DNA from: Prevotellaceae bacterium UBA1710
GTDB lineage: Bacteria; Bacteroidota; Bacteroidia; Bacteroidales; Bacteroidaceae
Assembly: GCA_002317355.1 (NCBI GenBank)
Contig: DCJC01000056.1
Location: 1-64,000, forward strand
Length of the DNA: 64,000 bases
Direction: 5' to 3'
The notes beneath the pieces were generated by a model. The model saw only the letters and a list, made by a program, of their open reading frames with translations. It had not been told where the DNA came from and made no database searches. Made by a program: the position numbers and the translations under genes. Below, piece after piece: positions 1-8,605 of the stretch; the stretch's first letter is position 1; each line of letters opens with the position of its first letter.

Positions 1-31
1 TAGGTAGCCGCCTCCTTTCAAAAAAACTCAG

Positions 32-68
32 AGAGCTTCATGATGAAAGTCATGAGGCTCTTTTTTTT
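32..68 (+). terminator. Rho-independent terminator of an upstream gene outside the window
   Basis: A 12-bp stem (32-43 with 50-61, one G-T wobble) with a 6-nt loop is followed directly by a run of T. It points rightward, so it ends a plus-strand transcript that enters from the left edge. Confidence 0.85.
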
Positions 69-166
69 GTTATGCAGTTAGGCCTTTTCTTGACAGAAAA
101 GGGACGGTGGCTGAAGTATTGTTTAAGAGTCTTTTGGAAACACTATTAAAATCTAAATAAAAATTA

Positions 167-760
167 ATGACTATGGAACAGAGATTTTGTCAAAGTTGCG
201 GAATGCCGCTTACTGAAGAAATTCTCGGTACTAATGCTGATGAAACAAAGAACGAAGACTATTGCATCTACTGCTATAAGGATGGTGCATTCACTGGTGA
301 TTTCACCATGGAGCAGATGGTGGAGTATTGCTCTATGTTTGTGGATGAATTTAATAAGAATACAGGTCAGAACCTCACTTCATGCCAGTATAAGGATGTG
401 TTACGTCAGTTCTACCCAACATTGAAGCGTTGGAAAGACGAAGATGTCAATCTCCCTCATGCAGATCATCCTATAAAGAAGGTGTTTATCGAAGAGGTCA
501 ACGCCCTTGGCATACAAGATCTTCATATCGATAACCTATATATACTGCAAGGTTCGTTCATAAATCAAGTGTATAACATAAATGGGAATGAGGTAAAACT
601 ACTTGATGATAATGCTACTTATTGGGGTAATCAGATCATTAATGATGACAATCGCTGTTACGGCATCGCTTGTTGTGAGAAGTACATTCTCATTAGTGAA
701 TATGGCAAAGATGGAGAGAATCCAGAGTTGGTGATTTTAAAGAGAAGAAATAATGTGTAG
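167..760 (+). CDS. Zinc-ribbon domain protein of unknown function
   Basis: The 197-residue product begins with a putative zinc ribbon: CQSCGMPL near residues 9-16 and CIYCYKDG near 33-40 give two CxxC knuckles. The segment that follows (to about residue 90) looks like the rest of the small 'putative zinc ribbon' family often seen as a stand-alone 85-95 residue protein in gut Bacteroidales. The C-terminal half (about 95-197) is a separate part that I do not recognise. No signal peptide is visible, so it is probably cytoplasmic. The gene stands alone between a terminator at 32-68 and the next gene 81 bp downstream. Binding of zinc is inferred from the cysteines; partner and role are unknown. 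A second ATG two codons later (MEQRF) is an equally good start. Confidence 0.75.
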   Translation: MTMEQRFCQSCGMPLTEEILGTNADETKNEDYCIYCYKDGAFTGDFTMEQMVEYCSMFVDEFNKNTGQNLTSCQYKDVLRQFYPTLKRWKDEDVNLPHADHPIKKVFIEEVNALGIQDLHIDNLYILQGSFINQVYNINGNEVKLLDDNATYWGNQIINDDNRCYGIACCEKYILISEYGKDGENPELVILKRRNNV

Positions 761-841
761 ATTGTGGTTTAACACTATTGGACACTGAAGACAGCATGAT
801 TGAAATAAGTTCGTTCAATATTGATTATGGAATTGTGAACA

Positions 842-1708
842 ATGAAATGTGGAATAAATGTTAGACACTTCAGTCTGTGTCTGCTAAGTATGATGCTCAG
901 TATTGCGGCTCAATCGTATGAAATACGGAGTCTTGACAAGGACTCCGTGTTGCGAAGGGTAGATGAGTTGAAGGTATTGGTAGATTCTAAATTCTGGCCT
1001 ACCTTCAATGCTCCGCAATATGCATTAGAAATGCACTATTACGAAGATGGACCATTTAGGATGCACCTTGTGCAAAACAGTATTGGAGGTCAGCCAAGAA
1101 TGGAATGCAGCAGTCCAGAAGTAACGTTTGCTGCCATACCTGATGTTACTACTTATGAGGAGTGGTATGCCATGTTAATTCACGAATGTTTTCATGGTTT
1201 TGTGTTCAAGAAACATCCACAGTTCTGGAATAAGATGTTAGAGGTAACCCCACAGGATTTCTATGCTTCTGATTCACTCAAGGCATTGAAAACAAATTAT
1301 CCATGGTATGCAGATATGTTGACCAAGGAAAACCGACTACTCTCGCGAATGTGTGAAGCCGGAGATATAACGGAAGTACGACAGTTGTGGACTGAATTCT
1401 TGGCTATTCGCAATGATCGGCTACGTTTGGTTAAAGAGCGACTTGGACTTGACATTGAACTTTTTTATCCTATAACAGAGACCAATGAAGGAGTAGCACG
1501 CTATATTGAATATTGCCTTTACAACGAACAAGGATTAAAGGACAAGACTGGTTGGATGACAAATCTTGATAGCGGTTCCTATTACTATACTTCTGGGCTT
1601 TATATGATTCTCATCATGGAGAAGTTCAATATTGATTATCGTGACGATCTGTTTGAAAGATACTATACGCTTACAGAATTGTTGAGTGATAAATTGAACA
1701 ATAAATAA
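842..1708 (+). CDS. Secreted zincin-like protein, function unknown
   Basis: The 288-residue product has an N-terminal signal peptide (hydrophobic stretch about 8-24, likely cleavage after AAQS), so it should reach the periplasm or outside. Residues 114-118 read HECFH, a match to the HExxH zinc-protease motif, and E216 lies in NEGVARYIEY, the type of 'ExxxxxY' helix that gives the third zinc ligand in gluzincin-type metallopeptidases. I do not recognise the family, and a peptidase role is an inference from these motifs alone. It has no obvious operon partner: the zinc-ribbon gene ends 81 bp upstream and a long repeat-rich gap follows. It could also be a catalytically inactive member that only keeps the fold. 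Confidence 0.75.
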   Translation: MKCGINVRHFSLCLLSMMLSIAAQSYEIRSLDKDSVLRRVDELKVLVDSKFWPTFNAPQYALEMHYYEDGPFRMHLVQNSIGGQPRMECSSPEVTFAAIPDVTTYEEWYAMLIHECFHGFVFKKHPQFWNKMLEVTPQDFYASDSLKALKTNYPWYADMLTKENRLLSRMCEAGDITEVRQLWTEFLAIRNDRLRLVKERLGLDIELFYPITETNEGVARYIEYCLYNEQGLKDKTGWMTNLDSGSYYYTSGLYMILIMEKFNIDYRDDLFERYYTLTELLSDKLNNK

Positions 1709-1781
1709 TTATAGTACCATATGTAGATGATTGTATGAAAAATACTAATGGATAGTAGTGTTATGATGATTATTTTTTAGA

Positions 1782-2082
1782 TTTTTTTCATCAAACACGT
1801 ACACGGTGGGGGTAAATGGAGGTAAACGTATTGATAATTAAAGCGTTATAACCGTGTACGTGTTTGCCAAACACGTACACAACATATACACAACACGTAC
1901 ATGGTCAAAAAATACTCTTTTTTGAGGAAATATGCAAATATAAGCATTCTTGTGCCAAAAATGTGTATAAGTCGTGTACGTGTTGTGTACGTGTTAGACA
2001 AACACGTACACGGACTTAATGTGTTGATATGTAGTGTTTTAAAGTTGAATTTTGCCACCGTGTACGTGTTTGATGAAAAAAA
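1782..2082. repeat. 300-bp element bounded by perfect 28-bp inverted repeats, filled with CACGTAC words
   Basis: The ends 1782-1809 and 2055-2082 are perfect 28-bp inverted complements. Inside are further copies of the same word in both orientations, including a perfect 13-1-13 palindrome at 1854-1880 and an 11-5-11 palindrome at 1985-2011. The core CACGTAC/GTACGTG occurs eight times. Short open frames here are composed of the repeats and are not credible genes. No target-site duplication or transposase is evident. Confidence 0.85.
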
Positions 2083-2164
2083 CTCAAAAAAAATTCCAAC
2101 AGGTGTATTTTGGGAGTTGGTTAAGTTTGGGGAGTGGGGATATCCACGACTCTTGAAATCTTAT

Positions 2165-2348
2165 AGTTAGTTGTGCCTTCGTTGATCCTTCGCTATGCCT
2201 CCGTTATGCCCTCGCTATAAACCCAACAAAGCATATTCTATTTGAGCGTTTGCATAGGAGTAAAATGGGACTTACATAGGAATTACATAGGAACCAAAGT
2301 ATAGTTCATAGTTTATAGTGCATAGTTCATAGTTCATAGTTATTTGCA
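2165..2348. repeat. Low-complexity repeats in the gap before ndk
   Basis: Two word families follow each other: variants of CCTTCGCTATG/CCTCCGTTATG at about 2175-2222, then 'cataggaa' and 'catagttcatagtt' variants at about 2264-2342. No gene or promoter is recognised in the stretch. Confidence 0.6.
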
Positions 2349-2444
2349 AGCTCATAAAGTTGCGCAAGTCATAGAGCAAAATTTATGTGATGATTCATAG
2401 GACCCATGTTAATGTGGTGGTAAGGTGATGATGGGGAAAGAATA

Positions 2445-2491
2445 GAAAAATCCCGCACTTCTGCGATTGTGGTCTGCAAGAGTGCGGGATT
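2445..2491 (-). terminator. Terminator of ndk
   Basis: An 11-bp GC-rich stem (2449-2459 with 2481-2491) is followed, on the minus strand, by TTTTT. It lies 20 bp after the ndk stop. Confidence 0.85.
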
Positions 2492-2511
2492 GGTATGATA
2501 TGTGAGAGAGA

Positions 2512-2979
2512 TTAAATCTCGTCTTCTGCGTAGTAAGAAAGGATGTTAGAGATATTGTAAGAGAAAAGCTCTTCGTCCTTGAAGAATCTCTTGAGCTCTG
2601 CAGCGGCTGTTTCTGGGCCGTCAGACGCGTGAACGATGTTCTGCTGACCTGACATGCTGTAATCGCCACGAATTGTGCCAGGAGCGGCTTTACGGCCGTT
2701 TGTTGCACCTGCCATCTGTCTTACTACCTCAATAGCATCAACACCCTCGAGAGCTAAGGCTATAACAGGAGTTGCCATCATGGAATCACGAAGAATTGGG
2801 AAGAATGGTTTTGCTACAAGATGAGCATAATGTTCCTTAAGGATGGCCTCATTTAGTTGCATCATCTTCATACCAACGATGCGGAGACCTTTCTTTTCGA
2901 ATATAGAGGTGATTTCACCTACAAGAGCACGCTGAACTGTACATGGCTTCAGCAAGACAAGTGTTCTTTCTTGTTGCAT
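2512..2979 (-). CDS. ndk: Nucleoside diphosphate kinase
   Basis: Ndk transfers the gamma phosphate of ATP to nucleoside diphosphates through a phosphohistidine and balances the NTP and dNTP pools in the cytoplasm. The 155-residue protein has the usual length and starts ERTLVLLKP as expected. The active-site segment NIVHASDGPE places the phosphorylated histidine at H117; the more common form is HGSD, so the alanine is a mild variation. The gene is monocistronic: its own promoter lies at 3019-3049 and a terminator at 2445-2491. Assignment is very secure. Confidence 0.97.
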   Translation of the reverse strand: MQQERTLVLLKPCTVQRALVGEITSIFEKKGLRIVGMKMMQLNEAILKEHYAHLVAKPFFPILRDSMMATPVIALALEGVDAIEVVRQMAGATNGRKAAPGTIRGDYSMSGQQNIVHASDGPETAAAELKRFFKDEELFSYNISNILSYYAEDEI

Positions 2980-3018
2980 AATTTTGATTTATTCTTTAGT
3001 TATTATTATTAGATGTTG

Positions 3019-3049
3019 CAAAGATAATAGAAAATATTGATAATCCAAA
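3019..3049 (-). promoter_or_regulatory. ndk promoter, Bacteroidetes consensus
   Basis: On the minus strand a TTTG (3046-3049) and TATCTTTG (3019-3026) are 19 nt apart, a perfect match to TTTG-N19-21-TAnnTTTG. The leader to the ndk ATG would be about 35 nt. Confidence 0.85.
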
Positions 3050-3081
3050 TTTTATTAATCATAATTCTATGTTTCGTCATG

Positions 3082-3127
3082 AAAAAAATCCATTCTTACC
3101 AATAATTGACCGGTAAGAATGGATTTT
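3082..3127 (-). terminator. Terminator of the SGNH hydrolase gene
   Basis: A 16-bp perfect stem (3085-3100 with 3112-3127) and an A-run at 3082-3088, which is the U-tract on the minus strand. Confidence 0.85.
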
Positions 3128-3135
3128 CGGGAATT

Positions 3136-5046
3136 TTATTTACGAGGCTTAGCAGGTGTTGTACCTTTTGCTGCGGGCTTAGCTGCAGGTTTGGTAGTCC
3201 TTGCTGAGGTCTTTGTATTCTTTGGTGCTGGTGGAGGAGGTGGTGCATCGAATAATTTTCCCTTAATGCATACGTCTGAAATGCCGATACATTTGCCAGA
3301 TACTTTATCTGTGACCTTCATCCAAGGATAGATGCGGATATATACACTTTTGCCTTCACCAACTTTCGTGAGAAATTCCTTGTTGATGGTTGTGCAATAT
3401 TCCTTAGATGTTTTTAGACCTTTGCCGATAAGTTCTTTGTCAGAGAAGTCATCTTTAGTTGCACAATAGACGTTATAGCAAGTGTTATTACCGCCGAAAC
3501 CACAGATATCAAGTGAAATCCCACTAAGATTCATGATCTTGCCCTTTGGCACGGTAGCCTTGAATTCGATATAACGTGTTGGCACTTCATCAGAATAAAC
3601 ACCAGGCCATGTTCCTCCTTCAACATTGAAAAGAACCATCTTGGAATGTCCTGTTGGTGAAACAGGTTCCATTTGGAAATCTTCAATGAACATTTCAGAT
3701 AGCTTGATCTCTGATGCTTCCAGAAGGTTGGATGTCGGTTTCTTGGAATCTTGGGTTAGTTGCCATGTGGCAGAAGCGTTTTCACCTTTTTGAGGATCAA
3801 TAACTTCAATCTTTGTTACCTTGGTACTTGTTCTTGTGCCATCAGTCACAGTCAGTTTACAAGATACAAAGCCACTTGTCGTGGTATTTGCACGAATGTA
3901 GATAGGTGACATTAATGTATAGTTGGTATATTTTACATTAACAGACTCACTCCATGTGTATTTATCGAGCGAAACGAGAAAACCGTTGTCTGCCGAAATC
4001 TTTGCGTTGCCATATTCAGAAGGCATATCAAAGGCTGAGACCGTGAATTTACTATCAACCTCTGCTCCAATATAAGCCAAACCCATATCGCCGTCGGAAG
4101 GACTGAATAAGAAACTATTGCTTATATCCAAACCCTCTGACAGTTCTGCAAGAATAGCTTTCTTCTTAGGGGCGGCTTCGCTTTCTGCCTGCTTCTTCAG
4201 TTGTGTGACAAACTGATGAGCTATCAGATTCGCACCTAAGGCAGCAGTATGTGTCTTGTCGGAAGAGCTGAATAATTTCTTAGAGCAATATGAATAGCCA
4301 TATTTCTCATACATCTTAGCTGTGAGTTCTGTAAGATTGATGAAAGGAACATCGTCAAATTCTTCTGCAACTTCCTTTGCTGCCTGTACATAGTCATAAG
4401 TATGATCGTTTGGACCTACTTTTAGTTCTTCAAGGAAAGAATTATCCTTGATCGCAGAATAATTATCGCCAAGATCATGTTTTCCTGAACGTGTGATCTT
4501 TGAACCATCAGATGAGAAATAGTTGCGGGCAATAGGAGCAACGACAATAGGTTTTACCCCCATAGCCTTTGCTTCTTCTATGAAGCTATGAATGTATGTT
4601 CTGAAGGTCTCGTAAGCTGTAGTTCCACGATAGTCAGTCTTACCGGCACGTGAAGCTGCACCTTGTCTCCTAAAGTATTTCTTCAATTCATCTCCATCTG
4701 CACCATTATTCTTTTCATCGTTATGGGCAAACTGAATGAGAAGAAAGTCGCCTGCCTTCATTTCATCTTTTCCACCTTTGACGAGGGTGTTCCAATAGCC
4801 AGGCTCCTTATAGAAAGACTTACTCGACGCTCCAGCCTTGGCTCTATTGTTTACTACAACAGACTCCGAATTGAAGAACTGCTGCAGCATCTGTCCCCAG
4901 CCGCACTTATCTGTACTGCCGTCTGTGGCGTATTCAGACATTGTTGAGTCGCCTATCGTGTGCACCTTCTTCTTTGGGCCGGCGGCCAATGCCATTGCAA
5001 ATGATGCAAGCGCGCAAGTCGTAATTAATAATATCCTTTTGTTCAT
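3136..5046 (-). CDS. Rhamnogalacturonan acetylesterase-like SGNH hydrolase with extra C-terminal domains
   Basis: The 636-residue product has a signal peptide (1-22) and then an SGNH esterase domain of the rhamnogalacturonan-acetylesterase type: GDST with nucleophile S34, the QFAHND block with N109/D110, and DKTHT with D263 and H266 completing the triad. Such enzymes remove acetyl groups from pectin or other glycans at the surface or in the periplasm. Residues from about 300 to 595 form additional beta-rich domains that I cannot name, possibly carbohydrate binding. The last 35 residues are an unusual Pro/Lys/Ala/Thr-rich basic tail starting with PPPPPAPK. The gene is monocistronic with a terminator at 3082-3127. 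The exact substrate is inferred only from the family. Confidence 0.88.
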   Translation of the reverse strand: MNKRILLITTCALASFAMALAAGPKKKVHTIGDSTMSEYATDGSTDKCGWGQMLQQFFNSESVVVNNRAKAGASSKSFYKEPGYWNTLVKGGKDEMKAGDFLLIQFAHNDEKNNGADGDELKKYFRRQGAASRAGKTDYRGTTAYETFRTYIHSFIEEAKAMGVKPIVVAPIARNYFSSDGSKITRSGKHDLGDNYSAIKDNSFLEELKVGPNDHTYDYVQAAKEVAEEFDDVPFINLTELTAKMYEKYGYSYCSKKLFSSSDKTHTAALGANLIAHQFVTQLKKQAESEAAPKKKAILAELSEGLDISNSFLFSPSDGDMGLAYIGAEVDSKFTVSAFDMPSEYGNAKISADNGFLVSLDKYTWSESVNVKYTNYTLMSPIYIRANTTTSGFVSCKLTVTDGTRTSTKVTKIEVIDPQKGENASATWQLTQDSKKPTSNLLEASEIKLSEMFIEDFQMEPVSPTGHSKMVLFNVEGGTWPGVYSDEVPTRYIEFKATVPKGKIMNLSGISLDICGFGGNNTCYNVYCATKDDFSDKELIGKGLKTSKEYCTTINKEFLTKVGEGKSVYIRIYPWMKVTDKVSGKCIGISDVCIKGKLFDAPPPPPAPKNTKTSARTTKPAAKPAAKGTTPAKPRK

Positions 5047-5165
5047 GGTTAAACAGAGTTAGTTTTTTATATTTAGTTTCTGATTTTAGTTCAACGGATT
5101 AATGATTTTAGCTATTTGCAAAGTCAGACTCCTTATCGGCTAATAGCCTCAAAATCTGGATCGCT

Positions 5166-5921
5166 TTATTGGAGTATGAAACCAGTCAGTATTCTGCCGC
5201 ATTTCACGTCTCCTTTTTGCTCTCTTCTTGCCGAGAAGAATCTCTCGTCGGTGTAGGTGTCAATCATGTTCACCTCAATATTTTCTGCCAGAACGCCAAC
5301 GGAGAGCAACTGGCGTCTGTTTATTTCCTTGAGATCCAGGTGAAGGCGCATTTCGTCAGTAGGGGAACTGACATTCATTCTTGGCAATCGTGTAGAGACT
5401 TCTTCTATCTCAAAACCTTCTCTAACGAAAGCCTCGCCAACTTCATCTCCAACCTCAAAGCTCTCAATACTGATACCTGGTCCGATAGCACAAATGCACT
5501 TGTCAGGTTCTGTATTGAAAGTCTCTTGCATCTTCTTAACTGCCTTTTCCACTATTCTCTTGACTATACCTTTCCAGCCTGCATGAATAGCAGCAGCTGC
5601 GTGATGCTCAGGGTCATAGACCAAAACAGGTATGCAATCAGCAGTAGAGATGCCAAGAATTATATCTTTAACATCGCTGATAACTGCATCAATACCTTCC
5701 AGCAGGTCTTTTCTCTTATCATCAGAAAGTGCCAGAAACTCCTCGGTGATATGGAATACGCAATCAGTATGAGTTTGATGAGGGTATAAACCTCCCTTTA
5801 TCGCACTCTTGAGAGTAGGGAACTTCTCAATGATTGTATTGCGAATCTTGTCCATATCCCGACCTTGTGTTCGGTCGGTTGTGAAGGCTATGATATCCTT
5901 GCCGAGGTTGTAAAGTTCCAT
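5166..5921 (-). CDS. pgeF: Peptidoglycan editing factor PgeF (YfiH/DUF152, multicopper-oxidase-like)
   Basis: The 251-residue protein carries the three family signatures: HQTHTDC (H51), STADCIPV (C96) and HAGWKG (H113), the residues that bind zinc and act in catalysis in YfiH. E. coli YfiH hydrolyses wrongly incorporated UDP-MurNAc-L-Ser and homologues have purine nucleosidase-type activities. It is cytoplasmic. It is the last gene of the minus-strand hpt-adk-obgE-pgeF run, 21 bp after obgE. Family assignment is secure; the preferred substrate in this organism is not shown by sequence. Confidence 0.92.
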   Translation of the reverse strand: MELYNLGKDIIAFTTDRTQGRDMDKIRNTIIEKFPTLKSAIKGGLYPHQTHTDCVFHITEEFLALSDDKRKDLLEGIDAVISDVKDIILGISTADCIPVLVYDPEHHAAAAIHAGWKGIVKRIVEKAVKKMQETFNTEPDKCICAIGPGISIESFEVGDEVGEAFVREGFEIEEVSTRLPRMNVSSPTDEMRLHLDLKEINRRQLLSVGVLAENIEVNMIDTYTDERFFSARREQKGDVKCGRILTGFILQ

Positions 5922-5942
5922 TGGCAGTATTCTTTAGTTTGT

Positions 5943-7214
5943 TTATTTTTCTGATTCCTCTGCATCCTCGAGGTCTTCAACATCCTCAATGTCGATGTAC
6001 TCGATATCGTCAGCATCCTCAATATCCTCGATGTCGTCAACGTATTCGATGTCGTCCATTTCCTCAATGTCTTCATCAAATTCGTCATCTTCATCTATAT
6101 CGTCACCGAAGATTTCCTCGTCTGCATCACGATCCTCGTCATAAACCTCTGCTGCGAGATATGAGAGGTCTTTGTCACGATGCACGAGTGTATCCTCTGC
6201 AATGACACCAGCAATCTTGTTGCTTTCAGAGTTGAGTTCCTTCCAGAGAATATCCTTGAGTTCGTCAAGTCCCTGACCTGTGACGGCGGAGATGAACACC
6301 ACCTGAAGATCATCTGGCAATGTATCCTTCAGCATCTCAATGAGTTCCTCGTCAAGCAAGTCGCACTTTGTGATAGCAAGAACCCTATGCTTCTGAAGCA
6401 TCTCAGGATTGAATTGCTCAAGCTCGTTGAGAAGAAGCTGGTATTCCTTCTTAATGTCATCAGTATCACCAGGAACCATGAAAAGGAGCAAAGAGTTTCG
6501 CTCGATATGGCGCAGGAAGCGGAGACCGAGTCCCTTTCCTTCTGCAGCACCCTCGATGATTCCAGGGATATCAGCCATCACGAAAGACTGGTTGTCACGA
6601 TACCCTACGATACCAAGACTTGGCTCGAGAGTGGTAAATGGATAGTTTGCAATCTTTGGACGAGCTGAAGAAAGAGAAGAGAGGAGAGTTGACTTACCTG
6701 CATTAGGAAGTCCTACAAGACCAACATCAGCAAGCAGTTTAAGCTCCATGATGATAGTCATCTCCTGCATAGGCTCACCAGGCTGTGCATATCGTGGAGC
6801 CTGATTGGTAGAAGTACGGAACTGGAAATTGCCCAAACCACCACGACCGCCTTTAAGCAGAACAACCTCCTGCTTGTCTTCCATCACATCGCAGACATAC
6901 TTTCCGGTTTCGGCATTATAGACAACGGTACCACAAGGAACATCGATGTAGATATCCTTACCGTTAGTGCCATGACATTTGTCACGACCGCCATTGCCAC
7001 CGTGCTCAGCGTAGATGTGACGCTGGTAGCGAAGATGGAGCAGAGTCCAGAAATTGTGGTTGCCGCGCAGAATGATGCTTCCGCCGTTGCCACCGTCACC
7101 ACCGTCAGGTCCACCGTTAGGGTTGTACTTCACATGACGAAGATGCATTGAACCTCGTCCTCCCTTGCCCGAGCGGCATTGAATCTTTACGTAGTCTACG
7201 AAATTACTTTCCAA
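5943..7214 (-). CDS. obgE: GTPase Obg (CgtA)
   Basis: Obg is an essential GTPase tied to 50S ribosome assembly and stress control. The 423-residue protein has the glycine-rich Obg fold (1-158, with several GGxGG runs), a G domain with the P-loop GLPNAGKST at 168-176, switch DIPG near 215 and TKCD near 287, and a long C-terminal region. The last 70 or so residues are almost purely acidic, built from near repeats of [14 protein letters not shown], longer than in most Obg proteins; the DNA there is correspondingly repetitive (about 5949-6110). It follows adk in the operon. Confidence 0.97.
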   Translation of the reverse strand: MESNFVDYVKIQCRSGKGGRGSMHLRHVKYNPNGGPDGGDGGNGGSIILRGNHNFWTLLHLRYQRHIYAEHGGNGGRDKCHGTNGKDIYIDVPCGTVVYNAETGKYVCDVMEDKQEVVLLKGGRGGLGNFQFRTSTNQAPRYAQPGEPMQEMTIIMELKLLADVGLVGLPNAGKSTLLSSLSSARPKIANYPFTTLEPSLGIVGYRDNQSFVMADIPGIIEGAAEGKGLGLRFLRHIERNSLLLFMVPGDTDDIKKEYQLLLNELEQFNPEMLQKHRVLAITKCDLLDEELIEMLKDTLPDDLQVVFISAVTGQGLDELKDILWKELNSESNKIAGVIAEDTLVHRDKDLSYLAAEVYDEDRDADEEIFGDDIDEDDEFDEDIEEMDDIEYVDDIEDIEDADDIEYIDIEDVEDLEDAEESEK

Positions 7215-7229
7215 TGTTGAAAGACTTTA

Positions 7230-7300
7230 TGATGACTAGGTCATCAGATTAATAATAAACTCGTAATAACGAAATCTATCAATTCCGCTACCACGAGTTT
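7230..7300 (-). promoter_or_regulatory. Hairpins in the adk-obgE junction
   Basis: Two potential stems lie between adk and obgE: AAACTCGT (7257-7264) with ACGAGTTT (7293-7300), and a perfect TGATGAC/GTCATCA palindrome with a 3-nt loop at 7230-7246 just ahead of the obgE ATG. The first may attenuate transcription after adk; the second may mask obgE initiation. Function is inference. Confidence 0.45.
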
Positions 7301-7315
7301 TTATTTGAAATCGAA

Positions 7316-7885
7316 TTACTTCTTGATAGCAGCGCTGATCTCAGCGTAGATCTCGTCGATAGAGCCAACGCCATTGATCTTAGCGTACTTACCCTGCTGG
7401 ATGTAGAAATCCTTGAGAGGGAGAGTCTGAGAATAGTATGTATTGAGACGCTTCTTAGCTGTCTCCTCGTTGTCGTCAGCACGACCTGAAGTCTGACCGC
7501 GAGCAATGATACGCTTGATGAGCTCCTCGTCGTCAACCTCAAGACCGATAACTACGTTAACCTCCTGACCACGCTCCTTGAGCATAGCGTCGAGAGCCTC
7601 TGCCTGAGCGATAGTACGTGGGAAACCGTCGAAGATTACGCCCTTGATATCCTTACCCTTTGAATCGAGTGTAGAAGCGAGCATGTCAACGATGAGTGAA
7701 TCTGGAACGAGCTTACCCTCGTTGATGTAAGCAGAAGCTGTCTTACCAAGCTCTGTGCCAGCCTTGATCTCACCACGAAGCACGTCACCTGTAGAGATGT
7801 GCTCTACGCCGAATTCTGCGATAATCTTATCGCTCTGTGTACCCTTGCCTGAACCAGGTGCACCGAAAATAACGATGTTATTCAT
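7316..7885 (-). CDS. adk: Adenylate kinase
   Basis: Adk converts ATP plus AMP to two ADP in the cytoplasm. The 189-residue protein has the P-loop GAPGSGKGT at 8-16, the AMP-binding STGDVLR block at about 32-38 and DGFPRT at about 86-91. At 189 residues it is the short-lid form, without the zinc-binding insert, as expected for Bacteroidales. It sits 80 bp downstream of hpt and upstream of obgE on the same strand. Confidence 0.97.
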   Translation of the reverse strand: MNNIVIFGAPGSGKGTQSDKIIAEFGVEHISTGDVLRGEIKAGTELGKTASAYINEGKLVPDSLIVDMLASTLDSKGKDIKGVIFDGFPRTIAQAEALDAMLKERGQEVNVVIGLEVDDEELIKRIIARGQTSGRADDNEETAKKRLNTYYSQTLPLKDFYIQQGKYAKINGVGSIDEIYAEISAAIKK

Positions 7886-7965
7886 CTTTTTTACCTTTGT
7901 TTGATTTATTTTGTATGTTTAAAATAATTCCTATTGAGAGTTATGGTTGATATCCTGACTTTGGC

Positions 7966-8505
7966 TTATTCCTGGCAAAGTGTATAAACGTCTTTGAGTT
8001 GTCTGCCTTCTCCGTCATAGTCAAGTCCATAGCCTACGATGAAGTCGTCAGGTATGATCATAGCTGGATAATCTACTTTTATGTCAGCTTGCAATTTTGC
8101 TGGCTTGAAGAACAGAGAGCATATTCTTGCAGATGCAACATTCTTGCTGTCGAGGATGTTCTTCATCTTCAAGAGAGTGTTGCCGCTCTCCACGATGTCT
8201 TCAACGATGATGATGTCTCTGCCTGAAATGTCAGAATTTACACCTATCAATTCCTCAACCTTACCAGTAGATTGTGTGCCGCTGTATGAAGAGAGTTTCA
8301 CGAAATTAACTTCGCATGGAATGGTCAGTTCGCGTACAAAATCTGCACAGAACATGAACGAACCGTTGAGCACGGCAAGGATGACAGGATGCTTGCCTTC
8401 GTAGTCCTTGTTGACTTTCCCGGCAACAGCCTTCACGCTCTTGAGAATTTCTGCTTCAGGAATACTCAATTCGAACGTCTTGTCGTGTAGTTTAACTCTA
8501 TTCAT
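7966..8505 (-). CDS. hpt: Hypoxanthine phosphoribosyltransferase
   Basis: The 179-residue enzyme salvages hypoxanthine and guanine with PRPP to form IMP and GMP. The PRPP-binding motif IIIVEDIVESGNTL lies at residues 98-111 and the length is typical. It is the first gene of the hpt-adk-obgE-pgeF group and is divergent from nnrD, with 100 bp between the two starts. A -7-like TAATTTTG on the minus strand (8530-8537) may start this operon. Confidence 0.95.
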   Translation of the reverse strand: MNRVKLHDKTFELSIPEAEILKSVKAVAGKVNKDYEGKHPVILAVLNGSFMFCADFVRELTIPCEVNFVKLSSYSGTQSTGKVEELIGVNSDISGRDIIIVEDIVESGNTLLKMKNILDSKNVASARICSLFFKPAKLQADIKVDYPAMIIPDDFIVGYGLDYDGEGRQLKDVYTLCQE

Positions 8506-8529
8506 CGTGACAAAATGCTAAATTTGGTA

Positions 8530-8588
8530 CAAAATTACTAAAAAAAAAGGAGAAACTGCCCAATAATGACTAAAATTTAGTATTTTTG
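8530..8588. promoter_or_regulatory. Divergent hpt/nnrD promoter region
   Basis: On the minus strand TAATTTTG lies at 8530-8537 (for hpt); on the plus strand TATTTTTG lies at 8581-8588 (for nnrD). Both match TAnnTTTG, but I find no clean TTTG at the expected distance for either, so these are partial promoters by consensus. Confidence 0.5.
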
Positions 8589-8605
8589 CACTCATAATTC
8601 ACAAA

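Noticed and set aside
1846..2170. Overlapping short open frames on both strands (70 and 89 codons)
   Set aside because: They consist of the CACGTAC repeat element read in frame; no recognisable protein features and they oppose each other.
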